Shown one piece after another: positions 43,209 through 51,085 of a DNA stretch of 64,000 nucleotides. The stretch is from the NCBI RefSeq assembly GCF_040930455.2, contig NZ_CP170494.1; one strand, given 5' to 3'. The stretch's first letter is position 1. Every line of letters starts with the position of its first letter. The position numbers and the translations under genes were made by a program. The notes below the pieces were generated by a model. It saw only the letters and a list, made by a program, of their open reading frames with translations. It did no database searches and had not been told where the DNA came from. Source of the stretch: Neopusillimonas maritima. Its GTDB lineage: Bacteria; Pseudomonadota; Gammaproteobacteria; Burkholderiales; Burkholderiaceae_B.

Positions 43209-45035
43209 TTAATGGTGTGTCGCGGCACCGGCTCCTTTCGGAACGCGGATTGATTCGACCAATTCCTGAACATGTTGTGGAGGTGCCGCAGTGGCCGACG
43301 AGACCAGATAAGCCACAACAAAGTTAACCAACGCACCCACCGCGCCGATCGACAGTGGCGATATGCCAAAGACATAGTTTGCGGCGGTATCCGGCAGGTT
43401 GTTGGTGCCGGGGATGAAGAACCAGCCTTTGTACACAAAGATATAAATGGCAGTGAACAGCAGGCCGATTAACATACCGGCAATGGCGCCTTGCTTATTG
43501 ATGCGTTTCCAGAAGATACCCATCATGAGTGCAGGGAAGATGGTTGCCGCAGCCAGACCGAAGGCCAGCGCCACCACCTGGGCGGCGAAGCCCGGGGGGT
43601 TCAGCCCCAGCCAGGTCGCCAGGATAATGGCAAAGGTCATGGATATTCGGGCCGCCGTGAGCTCTCCTTTTTCCGTAATGTCGGGCTTAATGGACCCTTT
43701 GATCAAATCGTGAGAGATGGCTGACGAAATAGCAAGCAATAGCCCCGCCGCTGTTGAGAGTGCTGCAGCAAGCGCCCCGGCTGCCACCAACGCAATCACC
43801 CAGCCAGGTAGGCCCGCAATTTCGGGATTGGCCAAGACCATGATGTCGTTGTCGATTTTCACCAGTTCGTTGCCTTTCCAGCCACGCTCTTGAGCCATTT
43901 GCATAATGGGTGAGTCGGCCGGGGCTTTATCGTTGTAGTACTGGATTCGGCCGTCACCATTCTTATCTTCCATATCCAGCAGGCCGGTTGCCTCCCACGT
44001 GCGAATCCATGAAAGCTCGGGTTTGGTTTGAATGTCCTCCAGGGAAAGCGCGGGGCCGCTGGTGGCGGTGCTGGTAATGGCGGCCGGCCACATGGTGGTG
44101 GTTAGGTTCAGGCGAGCCATTGAGCCTACTGCGGGTGCTACGGTGTATAGCAAGGCAATGAATACCAGCGCCCAGCCTGCAGAGGAGCGGGCATCCGCCA
44201 CTTTGGGTACGGTGAAGAAGCGGATAATGACGTGTGGTAAGCCCGCCGTGCCAATCATGAGCGAAAGCGTGAACAGGAACATGTTAAGCCGATTGGGCGT
44301 ATCTGCCGTATAGGCGGTGAAGCCAAGCTCAGTGACCACCTCATTGAGTTTGGTTAATAGGCTGATATCCCCACCTGAAGGAGCATACCCACCGATAAAA
44401 CCCAGTTGCGGAATAACGGTTCCGGTGAGATTCAGCGAGATAAAAAGTGCTGGTACCGTATACGCGATAATGAGCACGACATATTGCGCCACCTGGGTAT
44501 AGGTAATGCCTTTCATTCCCCCGAATACCGCGTAAATAAATACGATTGCGGCACCGATATAAAGACCGACATCGGTGGAGACTTCCAGGAAACGAGAGAA
44601 CGTAACCCCGACACCGCGCATTTGCCCGATCACGTAGGTAATGGAAATGACGATCAGGCAGATTACGGCCAGGACACGCGCCCCGTTTGAGTAGAAACGT
44701 TCACCAATGAATTCCGGGACAGTGAATTTGCCGAACTTTCGCAGATAGGGGGCAAGTAGCAGCGCCAGCAGCACATAACCGCCTGTCCACCCCATAAGAA
44801 AGGCAGATTGTGTGTAGCCGCCGGTAGGCGCCAGGGCGATAATACCCGCCATGGAAATGAACGAGGCGGCAGACATCCAGTCGGCCCCTGTGGCCATCCC
44901 ATTGAGTACCGGGTGCACCCCCTGGCCGGCCGCGTAGAACTCGGAAGTTGAAGCCGCACGTGACCAGAAGGCGATACCGATATAAATGGCGAAGGTGACC
45001 CCGACAAATATCAGATTGAGGACAAATTGATCCAT
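43209..45035 (-). CDS. Sodium:solute symporter large subunit (acetate-permease-like, VC_2705 type)
   Basis: A 608-residue SSS-family carrier with about 13 helices. Family blocks are seen: GQGVHPVLNGMATGADWMSA (sodium site region), AFLMGWTGGYVLLALL and GLPHVIIRFFTVP. It differs from the classical ActP by a long insert (about residues 315-395) that contains a calcium-loop-like DKNGDGRIQYYN. It also pairs with a DUF4212 small subunit gene 10 bases upstream, as VC_2705-type symporters do. Likely substrate is acetate or another short carboxylate; this is inference. The ATG at 45035 has AGGGGAA upstream. Confidence 0.88.
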   Translation of the reverse strand: MDQFVLNLIFVGVTFAIYIGIAFWSRAASTSEFYAAGQGVHPVLNGMATGADWMSAASFISMAGIIALAPTGGYTQSAFLMGWTGGYVLLALLLAPYLRKFGKFTVPEFIGERFYSNGARVLAVICLIVISITYVIGQMRGVGVTFSRFLEVSTDVGLYIGAAIVFIYAVFGGMKGITYTQVAQYVVLIIAYTVPALFISLNLTGTVIPQLGFIGGYAPSGGDISLLTKLNEVVTELGFTAYTADTPNRLNMFLFTLSLMIGTAGLPHVIIRFFTVPKVADARSSAGWALVFIALLYTVAPAVGSMARLNLTTTMWPAAITSTATSGPALSLEDIQTKPELSWIRTWEATGLLDMEDKNGDGRIQYYNDKAPADSPIMQMAQERGWKGNELVKIDNDIMVLANPEIAGLPGWVIALVAAGALAAALSTAAGLLLAISSAISHDLIKGSIKPDITEKGELTAARISMTFAIILATWLGLNPPGFAAQVVALAFGLAAATIFPALMMGIFWKRINKQGAIAGMLIGLLFTAIYIFVYKGWFFIPGTNNLPDTAANYVFGISPLSIGAVGALVNFVVAYLVSSATAAPPQHVQELVESIRVPKGAGAATHH

Positions 45036-45045
45036 AGGGTTCCCC

Positions 45046-45303
45046 TTACTCTTCAACGCCGTGTTCGCGATCCAGGGAATTCATCAACTTCGCATAAACG
45101 AAGATCAGTATGATGAATACGTAGATCGAACCGTTCTGAGCCATCCAGAACCCGAAGTCTGCTCCGCCTACCGAGATGCCCATTAGGGCGGGGCGCAGAA
45201 TAATACCAAGACCGAAAGAGCAAATGAACCAGATAATGAGTGAAATCAAGATAATGCGGAGATTTGCCTTCCAATAGGCTTCAGAGGATGTTTTGTCCAC
45301 CAT
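45046..45303 (-). CDS. Sodium:solute symporter small subunit (DUF4212)
   Basis: An 85-residue membrane protein with two helices (about 17-38 and 52-73): YWKANLRIILISLIIWFICS and GSIYVFIILIFVYAKLMN. This is the small subunit typical of two-component VC_2705-type symporters. The ATG at 45303 has a good AAGGAG ribosome binding site; longer upstream frames lack one. It opens the minus-strand operon that runs to the sensor-exonuclease gene. Confidence 0.88.
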   Translation of the reverse strand: MVDKTSSEAYWKANLRIILISLIIWFICSFGLGIILRPALMGISVGGADFGFWMAQNGSIYVFIILIFVYAKLMNSLDREHGVEE

Positions 45304-45802
45304 AAATAACTCCTTGTCGTTGTCTCCATGAGGCACACTTATCCCACGTGCGTCTCCCCCAATGAACAGCGACCCGGGCTTGCAGAGACCGGGTGGCCGT
45401 ATACGAAACAACCCCGCACTGCGGCGGGGTTGAAAGTATCCTTTGGTATAGCAGATGTTCAAGAGCGTGAATCGCAGGGCTGACAAAACCCCTTGCGGTT
45501 AGCGTTACCGCTTGTTTGCAACAGAACAACCTTGCGCAGGTTTGACTTCTGTAAGCCATTACGGCCCTCCCTTGTGGGCGCATCTTCGGCACGACACATG
45601 CCGGGATGCCGGAATCTTGTTATTTGTTATTGCTTCTTATTTGTTTTTTTGGATTCTATACCGGTTTATCCGATTTGTATAAGGTTTCTTGATACCGTGT
45701 CAATCGGGGTAAAAACGAGCGTGGTTGAAATACGTCGTTGGGTGCTTGCACCGGTAAATGCAATGGAGAAAGCCCGAAGGCTTGAGACTAGGAAAAACAG
45801 GG
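45304..45802 (-). promoter_or_regulatory. Intergenic region upstream of symporter operon
   Basis: About 500 bases without a convincing gene. It should hold the symporter promoter. A GC-rich inverted repeat, CAACCCCGC-N6-GCGGGGTTG, lies at 45409-45432, about 105 bases before the small-subunit ATG; it has a short TTTC on its minus-strand 3' side and might be an attenuator or just a hairpin. The part nearer the tRNA is AT-rich. Confidence 0.4.
45770..45783 (-). terminator. Short hairpin after tRNA-Leu
   Basis: On the minus strand the sequence AAGCC-TTCG-GGCTT forms a UUCG-loop hairpin 20 bases past the tRNA 3' end. The following tract (TCTCC) is poor in T, so termination is plausible but weak. 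Confidence 0.45.
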
Positions 45803-45888
45803 TGGTGCGTCCAGCCGGAATCGAACCGGCACGCCCTATGGGCGAGAGATTTTAAGTCTCTTGCGTCTACCAATTCCGCCATGGACGC
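45803..45888 (-). tRNA. tRNA-Leu, anticodon UAA
   Basis: An 86-base minus-strand tRNA. Acceptor stem GCGTCCA pairs with TGGACGC, discriminator A, and CCA is encoded. The anticodon loop is ACTTAAAAT with anticodon TAA (reads UUA). A long variable arm and the T loop GTTCGATTC are present, as for leucine tRNAs. The insertion sequence lies 55 bases upstream of its 5' end. Confidence 0.95.
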
Positions 45889-45927
45889 GAAGCCCCAAAT
45901 TATGACATAAATTCGCGTGTCTGGCAT

Positions 45928-45943
45928 GGCAAGATCAATCAGC
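45928..45943 (+). repeat. Left 16-bp direct repeat flanking the insertion sequence
   Basis: GGCAAGATCAATCAGC directly precedes the left end TGTCA of the element and is repeated exactly at 47367-47382. It is best read as a target-site duplication. Confidence 0.75.
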
Positions 45944-47366
45944 TGTCAACGCTAAATAGAAATGTCCGCTTTTGTGCAAAGTAGAAATGTCCTGTTTAAG
46001 GGGCTATTTGTCCCCGAGGGTTGGGCTCTGTGGATATCCATCTTTTCCAGGGATGGGTATCGGGTGCAGGCCGTCTGTTGAGTTCACGTCGGTCGATTTT
46101 ATGCGTCACGACGTCATTTAATTGTTTTGCATCCACCGGGGGTAGTTTGTTGGATTTGGGCCCCATTTCAAAGGGCAGTGATGCGTTTTTATACAAGAGC
46201 GTCAGTTGCCCGTCCGGCTGCTCCAGAATCTGCACACGCTTGCCGGCCAACTGACGCTGCTGACCCGGTGCCTGGATCTGTAGCAGCTTGCCGTTGAACT
46301 GGCAGGTCAGTGCACGCGACAGGATGCGTTCATAATGCAGACTACAGGCTTGCACCAGCGCTTCAGGGCGGCTCAGGTAAGGCACATGGGCATCCTGCAT
46401 GTTATGCGCGGCCACGGCAAAGCGTTGGTTATGCCCACGGCGAAACGCTTCTAACCAGGCATTGGCCTGTTGCATGCCGTTAATGCCCGCCAGGCGCATC
46501 TCTTTAACCAACCGGTCTTGCAGCGTCTGATTGGCGCGCTCGACCCGCCCCTTGGCCTGCGGGCTGCTCGCCTGTATGGCCTCGATGCCCAGCCGCTGCA
46601 GGGCCTGATTAAAACGCGTGGGTTTAACGTGCTCCTGTTGACCGTGATTGGTCACAAAAATGCTATGGCGATCACTGTACAGACAGGCCGGTAGACCATG
46701 CGCCAGAATGTATTGTTGCAAGACGCTTAAATAGTCACGGGTCGTTTCCTGCTCAACAAAGCGCAGCGCCATCAGCTCACTGGTGGCATCATCGATGAAC
46801 ACCAACAGCGTGCAGCGCGGTGCACGCCCCTCAAACCAGTCGTGCGGCGAGCCATCGATTTGAATCAACTCACCCCGGCAGGTGCGTCGCTCACGCATCG
46901 GATGAATGGGCTTGTTGCGCCGCCGTTTGGGATGCCACAGCCCGGCCTGGGTCATGAGTTGACGGGTATGTTCTACCGACAGCGCAATGCCGTGACGCTC
47001 AAGCAGCTTCTCGCTGGCCAGCGTGGGACCAAAATCCGCATAATAAGCCCCCACCAACTGCCGGGCCTGATCCAGCACTGTTTGCGGGGTACGCCGGTTC
47101 GAGGGGCGCCCGCGCAAACAGTGCACTAACCCCCGGGCACCTTGCCGCTCATAGCGTGTAAGCAAACGGCGCACCTGGCGCGTACTCAAACCCAGTTCCA
47201 GTCCCGCCTGGACTTGACTCAAATGCCCACTCCTAACCCGTTCAAGTACACCAAGACGGTGCGTGTCGCGTTCGCTCATCGTGATCATCCTGTGCCCCTG
47301 CTCGTTTGTCCGCCAACCGGACATTTCTATTTAGCAGATACAGGACATTCTCACGTTGCACTGACA
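45944..47366 (-). mobile_element. Insertion sequence, ISNCY-like (IS1202-type), 1423 bp
   Basis: The element is bounded by TGTCA...TGACA and flanked by an exact 16-bp direct repeat. Each end holds two tandem units of about 24-25 bases that finish in AATGTCC. The outer units (45944-45967 and the complement of 47343-47366) match at 16 of 24 positions. The inner right unit and outer left unit share TAAATAGAAATGTCC. These are probably transposase-binding sites. One transposase gene fills the interior. Long target duplications and repeated end motifs are reported for IS1202-type elements. The exact flanks and full-length gene suggest a recent insertion. Confidence 0.8.
45996..47288 (-). CDS. Transposase, ISNCY-like, DDE type
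   Basis: A 430-residue transposase. The N-terminus has a helix-turn-helix pair (LSQVQAGLELGLSTRQVRRL, then RRTPQTVLDQARQLV). The integrase core carries the likely catalytic triad: Asp in LIQIDGSPHDWFEGR, Asp in CLYSDRHSIF and Glu in SSPQAKGRVERANQTLQ. The C-terminal part resembles a small beta domain followed by a basic tail. Reading frame is undisturbed, so it may be active. I start at ATG 47288, within the element; a start at 47324 would enter the right-end repeats. Confidence 0.9.
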   Translation of the reverse strand: MITMSERDTHRLGVLERVRSGHLSQVQAGLELGLSTRQVRRLLTRYERQGARGLVHCLRGRPSNRRTPQTVLDQARQLVGAYYADFGPTLASEKLLERHGIALSVEHTRQLMTQAGLWHPKRRRNKPIHPMRERRTCRGELIQIDGSPHDWFEGRAPRCTLLVFIDDATSELMALRFVEQETTRDYLSVLQQYILAHGLPACLYSDRHSIFVTNHGQQEHVKPTRFNQALQRLGIEAIQASSPQAKGRVERANQTLQDRLVKEMRLAGINGMQQANAWLEAFRRGHNQRFAVAAHNMQDAHVPYLSRPEALVQACSLHYERILSRALTCQFNGKLLQIQAPGQQRQLAGKRVQILEQPDGQLTLLYKNASLPFEMGPKSNKLPPVDAKQLNDVVTHKIDRRELNRRPAPDTHPWKRWISTEPNPRGQIAP

Positions 47367-47382
47367 GGCAAGATCAATCAGC
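47367..47382 (+). repeat. Right 16-bp direct repeat flanking the insertion sequence
   Basis: Exact copy of the left flank GGCAAGATCAATCAGC. It runs straight into a further partial copy, CAAGATCAATCAG at about 47382, so the target probably already held a tandem 13-base repeat. Confidence 0.75.
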
Positions 47383-47500
47383 AAGATCAATCAGCGCAGA
47401 TGCAGCGTGCATTCTTTTCGCCAAGTTTTCGTTGACGGTGTGATGAGCGCCGCTCTATATTCAATAATCTTTTTCGGACGATGGGTAGGGCAGGAGAACA

Positions 47501-48619
47501 ATGGCTAATTTCGAGGCACCTGTTCGTAAACGGAAGGGGGCATTTTCCTCTCCGGTCTTTACCGCCCGGCGTTCGCGAGCGGTTTGGTCGCCACGTTCCC
47601 GGGTCTCCACCATCACCTTGGTTTATGCCATGGTGTCCATCGTCTGGATTTATTTCTCAGATTATGCATTGCTCAGTCTTGCCTTGGATCAGGAAACTTT
47701 GGCCCGGTGGAGTGTTTTCAAAGGGTTGGCGTTCGTCGCGGTAACGTCGGCACTGCTCTTTTGGCTAATGTGGAAGGCGTTTGGTGCGCTGGAGCAGGCC
47801 TATGCTGCACTGCGCGAGCTAAATGGATCGCTTGAGGAAAAGGTGTCGGGGCGCACTCATGAATTGGAGAATGCCCTAAACAGGGCGCGCGACGCAGACC
47901 GTTTAAAGTCGGCTTTTCTGGCAACCATGTCACACGAATTACGAACGCCGTTGAATTCTATTATTGGGTTTACCGGCATCGTTTTACAGGGTATGGCCGG
48001 GCCGCTCACTCCCGAGCAGCAACGCCAGTTAGGCATGGTGCGCGGGAGTGCGCGGCACTTGCTTGATCTGATTAACGATGTGCTCGATTTATCGAAAATT
48101 GAAGCAGGTCAACTTCAAGTACGTGCTGAGGCCTTCGATATCTCGGATTCGGCTCACAAAGTAGTCGGTTTGGTTCAGCCGCTGGCGGAACAAAAAGGTT
48201 TGCGTTTGCAGGTGGAAATTGCACCCGATGTCGGCAGTATGTATAGCGATCGTCGTCGGGTGGAACAAATTCTTATTAATCTATTAAACAATGCAATTAA
48301 ATTTACAGACGAAGGCGGCGCTGTTATTCAATTAACCTTGGATCCGGCGTTTCATGTAAACGCACAGGCACCGCCATGCCAAGCCCTTCGTATTCAGGTT
48401 CGTGACACCGGAATAGGTATCAAGCCTGAAGATATCGGTACGCTGTTTCACCCATTTAGTCAGGTCGATAACGGGCTCACGCGGGCGCACGAAGGTACCG
48501 GTCTGGGTCTGGCAATTTGCTCGCGACTCGTTAAGTTGCTTGGAGGAACGATTACGGTACGCAGTGTGTGGTCGGAAGGTACCATTTTCACAGTGACGCT
48601 ACCGCTGGAGATGTCATGA
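47501..48619 (+). CDS. Membrane sensor histidine kinase
   Basis: A 372-residue kinase with two membrane helices (about 37-55 and 72-92) and almost no periplasmic loop, then a coiled coil. The phosphoacceptor H box is ATMSHELRTPLNSIIGFT (about 144-160). N box (INLLNNAIKFTDEGG), G1 (VRDTGIGI) and G2 (GTGLGLAICSRLV) are all present. No sensor domain is seen, so it may sense the membrane or receive signals from partners. The ATG has AGGAGA upstream. The gene lies 134 bases from the insertion sequence and its stop overlaps the next gene (ATGA). Confidence 0.92.
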   Translation: MANFEAPVRKRKGAFSSPVFTARRSRAVWSPRSRVSTITLVYAMVSIVWIYFSDYALLSLALDQETLARWSVFKGLAFVAVTSALLFWLMWKAFGALEQAYAALRELNGSLEEKVSGRTHELENALNRARDADRLKSAFLATMSHELRTPLNSIIGFTGIVLQGMAGPLTPEQQRQLGMVRGSARHLLDLINDVLDLSKIEAGQLQVRAEAFDISDSAHKVVGLVQPLAEQKGLRLQVEIAPDVGSMYSDRRRVEQILINLLNNAIKFTDEGGAVIQLTLDPAFHVNAQAPPCQALRIQVRDTGIGIKPEDIGTLFHPFSQVDNGLTRAHEGTGLGLAICSRLVKLLGGTITVRSVWSEGTIFTVTLPLEMS

Positions 48620-49032
48620 CGTTATTGCCGTTACGGATACTGATTATTGAAGATAACGAACAAAACCGGTATTTGCTGACTTTTCTTCTGGAAAAGCGCG
48701 GTCATACGGTGCAATCGGCGATTGACGGGGCATCGGGGATACGCAAGGCCCAGCAGTGGCAGCCCGATCTTATTTTGCTCGATATTCAGCTCCCGACCAT
48801 GCATGGCTATGATGTCGCCGCAGAGCTTCGTCGCCACGCGTCAACGGCTCACATTCCCATTGTGGCGGTCACGTCATATGCAATGCCGGGCGACCGTGAG
48901 CGGGCGATTGAGTCTGGGTGTGACGGTTATGTTGAAAAGCCGATCGACCCGGATACATTTGTGATACAGGTTGAAGCGTATTGCGGCAGCGCGGAATCAG
49001 GAGGCCGACGTGGTTCAGGCTCTGGTTGTTGA
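48616..49032 (+). CDS. Single-domain response regulator
   Basis: A 138-residue protein consisting of one receiver domain. The acidic pair is in IIEDNEQNR, the phosphoacceptor Asp in LILLDIQLPTMHGYDV, the Thr/Ser in VAVTSYAM, and the Lys in YVEKPIDP. There is no output domain, so it may pass phosphate on or act by protein contact, as CheY or DivK do. The start overlaps the kinase stop by four bases; the end overlaps the next gene by 23 bases if that gene begins at GTG 49010. Confidence 0.9.
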   Translation: MTLLPLRILIIEDNEQNRYLLTFLLEKRGHTVQSAIDGASGIRKAQQWQPDLILLDIQLPTMHGYDVAAELRRHASTAHIPIVAVTSYAMPGDRERAIESGCDGYVEKPIDPDTFVIQVEAYCGSAESGGRRGSGSGC

Positions 49033-51085
49033 CGACAAAGAAGATAATGTTTATTACCTGCGTGTGCTGCTTGAGGCGGTTGGGCATCAGGTGATGGCGG
49101 CCCCCAACGGTGTGGTGGCACTTGAAAAGGCGCAAGCAGCGCCTCCCGACATTATTATTTCTGATTTGCTGATGCCGCAAATGGACGGTTATGCATTGCT
49201 GCAGGCCTGGAAAAGTGATCCTATTTTGCAGTCCATTCCTTTTATTGTTTACACCGCAACGTATACCGAACCCGAGGATGAAAAGCTGGCCCGTGATCTT
49301 GGCTGCGACGAGTTTTTGCTGAAACCCACTGAGCCCGATGTTTTTTTGTCGGTTATGAATGAAGTGCTTGGGCGTGGATTTGTGACTCGGCCGTCTGATC
49401 AGGCCGTGTTGGCGCGCTATGGAAATGAACCGTTATTCAAGTTGTATAGTCACACCCTGGTGCGCAAACTTGAAGAGAAATCAACCGAACTTGAGCGTGT
49501 GAACAGGGTGTTACGGCAGGATATAGAACGGCGGGAGCGCGCGGAAGCCGCACTGCGTGAAAGTGAGGAACGCTTTCGCTTGCTTGCCGAAGCAACAACC
49601 GACGTGGCCTGGGATTGGGACATAGCCACCAACCGTTACTGGGTCAGTGCGGGATGGTTTCCGGTTCTGGGGCATCCTGTGCCCGCCGCCGATCAATTAG
49701 GCTCATTGTGGCGCGAATTGTTGCATCCGGATGACCGTATTCGGGTACTTGATTCACTTGAGCAAGATTTACAGTCGGATGTGCAGATCCGGTTCGTTAA
49801 GTACCGGTTGCGGCATGGTAACGGGCATTGGCTGCATGTTGATGATCGCTCGCACATTCTTCGAGACGAGAGCGGCAGAGCGAAACGGGTGGTTGGAGGC
49901 TTCACCGACCGAACCCGGCAAATAAGGCTGGAAGAGCAAATACAACGAACACAACGATTGGAGTCGCTTGGCCAATTAACTGGTGGAGTGGCGCACGACT
50001 TCAACAATCTTTTAACCGTTATCTTGGGCAATGCCCAGTTATTATCGGAAGAAATACAGCGCGATCCACGTTTGATTACGCTGGTGAACATGGTTCTGCA
50101 GGCGGCTGAAAAAGGGGCGGAGCTCACGCGTCATTTGCTTGCGGTCGCCCGCCGTCAACCGCTTGAACCGGAGCGTCTGGACGCTGAAAAAGTGGTGCGA
50201 GGTATGTTGCCGCTGCTAAAAAATGTACTGGGTACGCGAATTCGCATCAATCTTGATTTCCCTGCAGACCTGCCGCCAATTCTTGTCGATGCAGGACAAC
50301 TGGATAACGCCTTGTTGAATTTGGCCGTTAACGCCCGTGATGCGATGGTTGAGGGCGGCTGTTTTAATATTTCAGCCAGCTCAATACGGGTTGATAACGA
50401 AAGCAATGAAGTGGTAATTGATTCGAATCTGGCGCCGGGGAGCTATGTTGCCTTATCGGTGGCGGATACCGGCGCCGGCATTGCTGCAGACGACTTGCCC
50501 CACGTATTTGAACCCTTCTTTACAACCAAGGCTGAAGGGCAGGGCTCGGGTCTTGGGTTGGCGATGGTCTTTGGTTTTACGCTTCAGTCGGGAGGCCATG
50601 TTAGTGTTGAATCGGAACCAGGGCAAGGGGCGAAATTCACGCTTTATTTACCGTGTGCTCAGGGTGGTTCAACATCCGGCAAAGCAGCTTCAACCTTGAC
50701 TCAAGTTGCGCAAAAAGCCAAAGGAACGGTGGTGGTGGTTGAAGACGATCCCGATGTTCGGGCGTATGTTGAAAATGCATTGAAATCGGCGGGCTATCAT
50801 GTTTGCCCGGCTCAAACACCTGAACAGGCGCTTGAGCTTTTACGGGCGGGGCAAGTGTGTGATTTATTGTTCACCGATATTTTGATGCCCGGCATGAACG
50901 GGCGCGAACTGGTTAAACGCGCGCGTGCGTTAAGGCCTGAGTTGGAAGTGTTGTACACCACGGGTTATGCAGGGCACGAAATACATGCTTCGCTAGGCCA
51001 GGCCGATCTGGACGACGATGTTTTGCATAAGCCCTACCGTCGCGAAAAGCTGGTGGCGGCGGTAGGGTTGGCAATGCGTGGCTAG
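49010..51085 (+). CDS. Hybrid histidine kinase: receiver - PAS - kinase - receiver
   Basis: A 691-residue cytoplasmic protein. A receiver domain opens it (about 4-120, phosphoacceptor in IIISDLLMPQMDGY), followed by a coiled coil, a PAS domain (about 185-310, DVAWDWDIATNRYWVS), a kinase core with H box GGVAHDFNNLLTVI and N/G boxes (LAVNARDAMVEGG, GQGSGLGLAMV), and a second receiver at the end (about 575-688, LLFTDILMPGMNGREL). No DNA-binding part. I choose GTG 49010 because an AGGAGG site sits five bases upstream; longer TTG starts lack one. Ends in a four-base convergent overlap with the serine hydrolase gene. Confidence 0.9.
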   Translation: MVQALVVDDKEDNVYYLRVLLEAVGHQVMAAPNGVVALEKAQAAPPDIIISDLLMPQMDGYALLQAWKSDPILQSIPFIVYTATYTEPEDEKLARDLGCDEFLLKPTEPDVFLSVMNEVLGRGFVTRPSDQAVLARYGNEPLFKLYSHTLVRKLEEKSTELERVNRVLRQDIERRERAEAALRESEERFRLLAEATTDVAWDWDIATNRYWVSAGWFPVLGHPVPAADQLGSLWRELLHPDDRIRVLDSLEQDLQSDVQIRFVKYRLRHGNGHWLHVDDRSHILRDESGRAKRVVGGFTDRTRQIRLEEQIQRTQRLESLGQLTGGVAHDFNNLLTVILGNAQLLSEEIQRDPRLITLVNMVLQAAEKGAELTRHLLAVARRQPLEPERLDAEKVVRGMLPLLKNVLGTRIRINLDFPADLPPILVDAGQLDNALLNLAVNARDAMVEGGCFNISASSIRVDNESNEVVIDSNLAPGSYVALSVADTGAGIAADDLPHVFEPFFTTKAEGQGSGLGLAMVFGFTLQSGGHVSVESEPGQGAKFTLYLPCAQGGSTSGKAASTLTQVAQKAKGTVVVVEDDPDVRAYVENALKSAGYHVCPAQTPEQALELLRAGQVCDLLFTDILMPGMNGRELVKRARALRPELEVLYTTGYAGHEIHASLGQADLDDDVLHKPYRREKLVAAVGLAMRG

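Noticed and set aside
45493..45855. A 120-codon plus-strand frame upstream of the symporter operon
   Set aside because: It runs into the tRNA-Leu gene and has no recognisable motif or ribosome binding site.
45900..45944. Possible dif or Xer site beside the insertion sequence
   Set aside because: I looked for a 28-base dif-like element because some IS1202-type elements insert near Xer sites; the AT-rich stretch does not match both half sites.
47383..47500. Small gene between the insertion sequence and the sensor kinase
   Set aside because: No frame with a start, ribosome binding site and meaningful length; it is most likely the promoter remnant.
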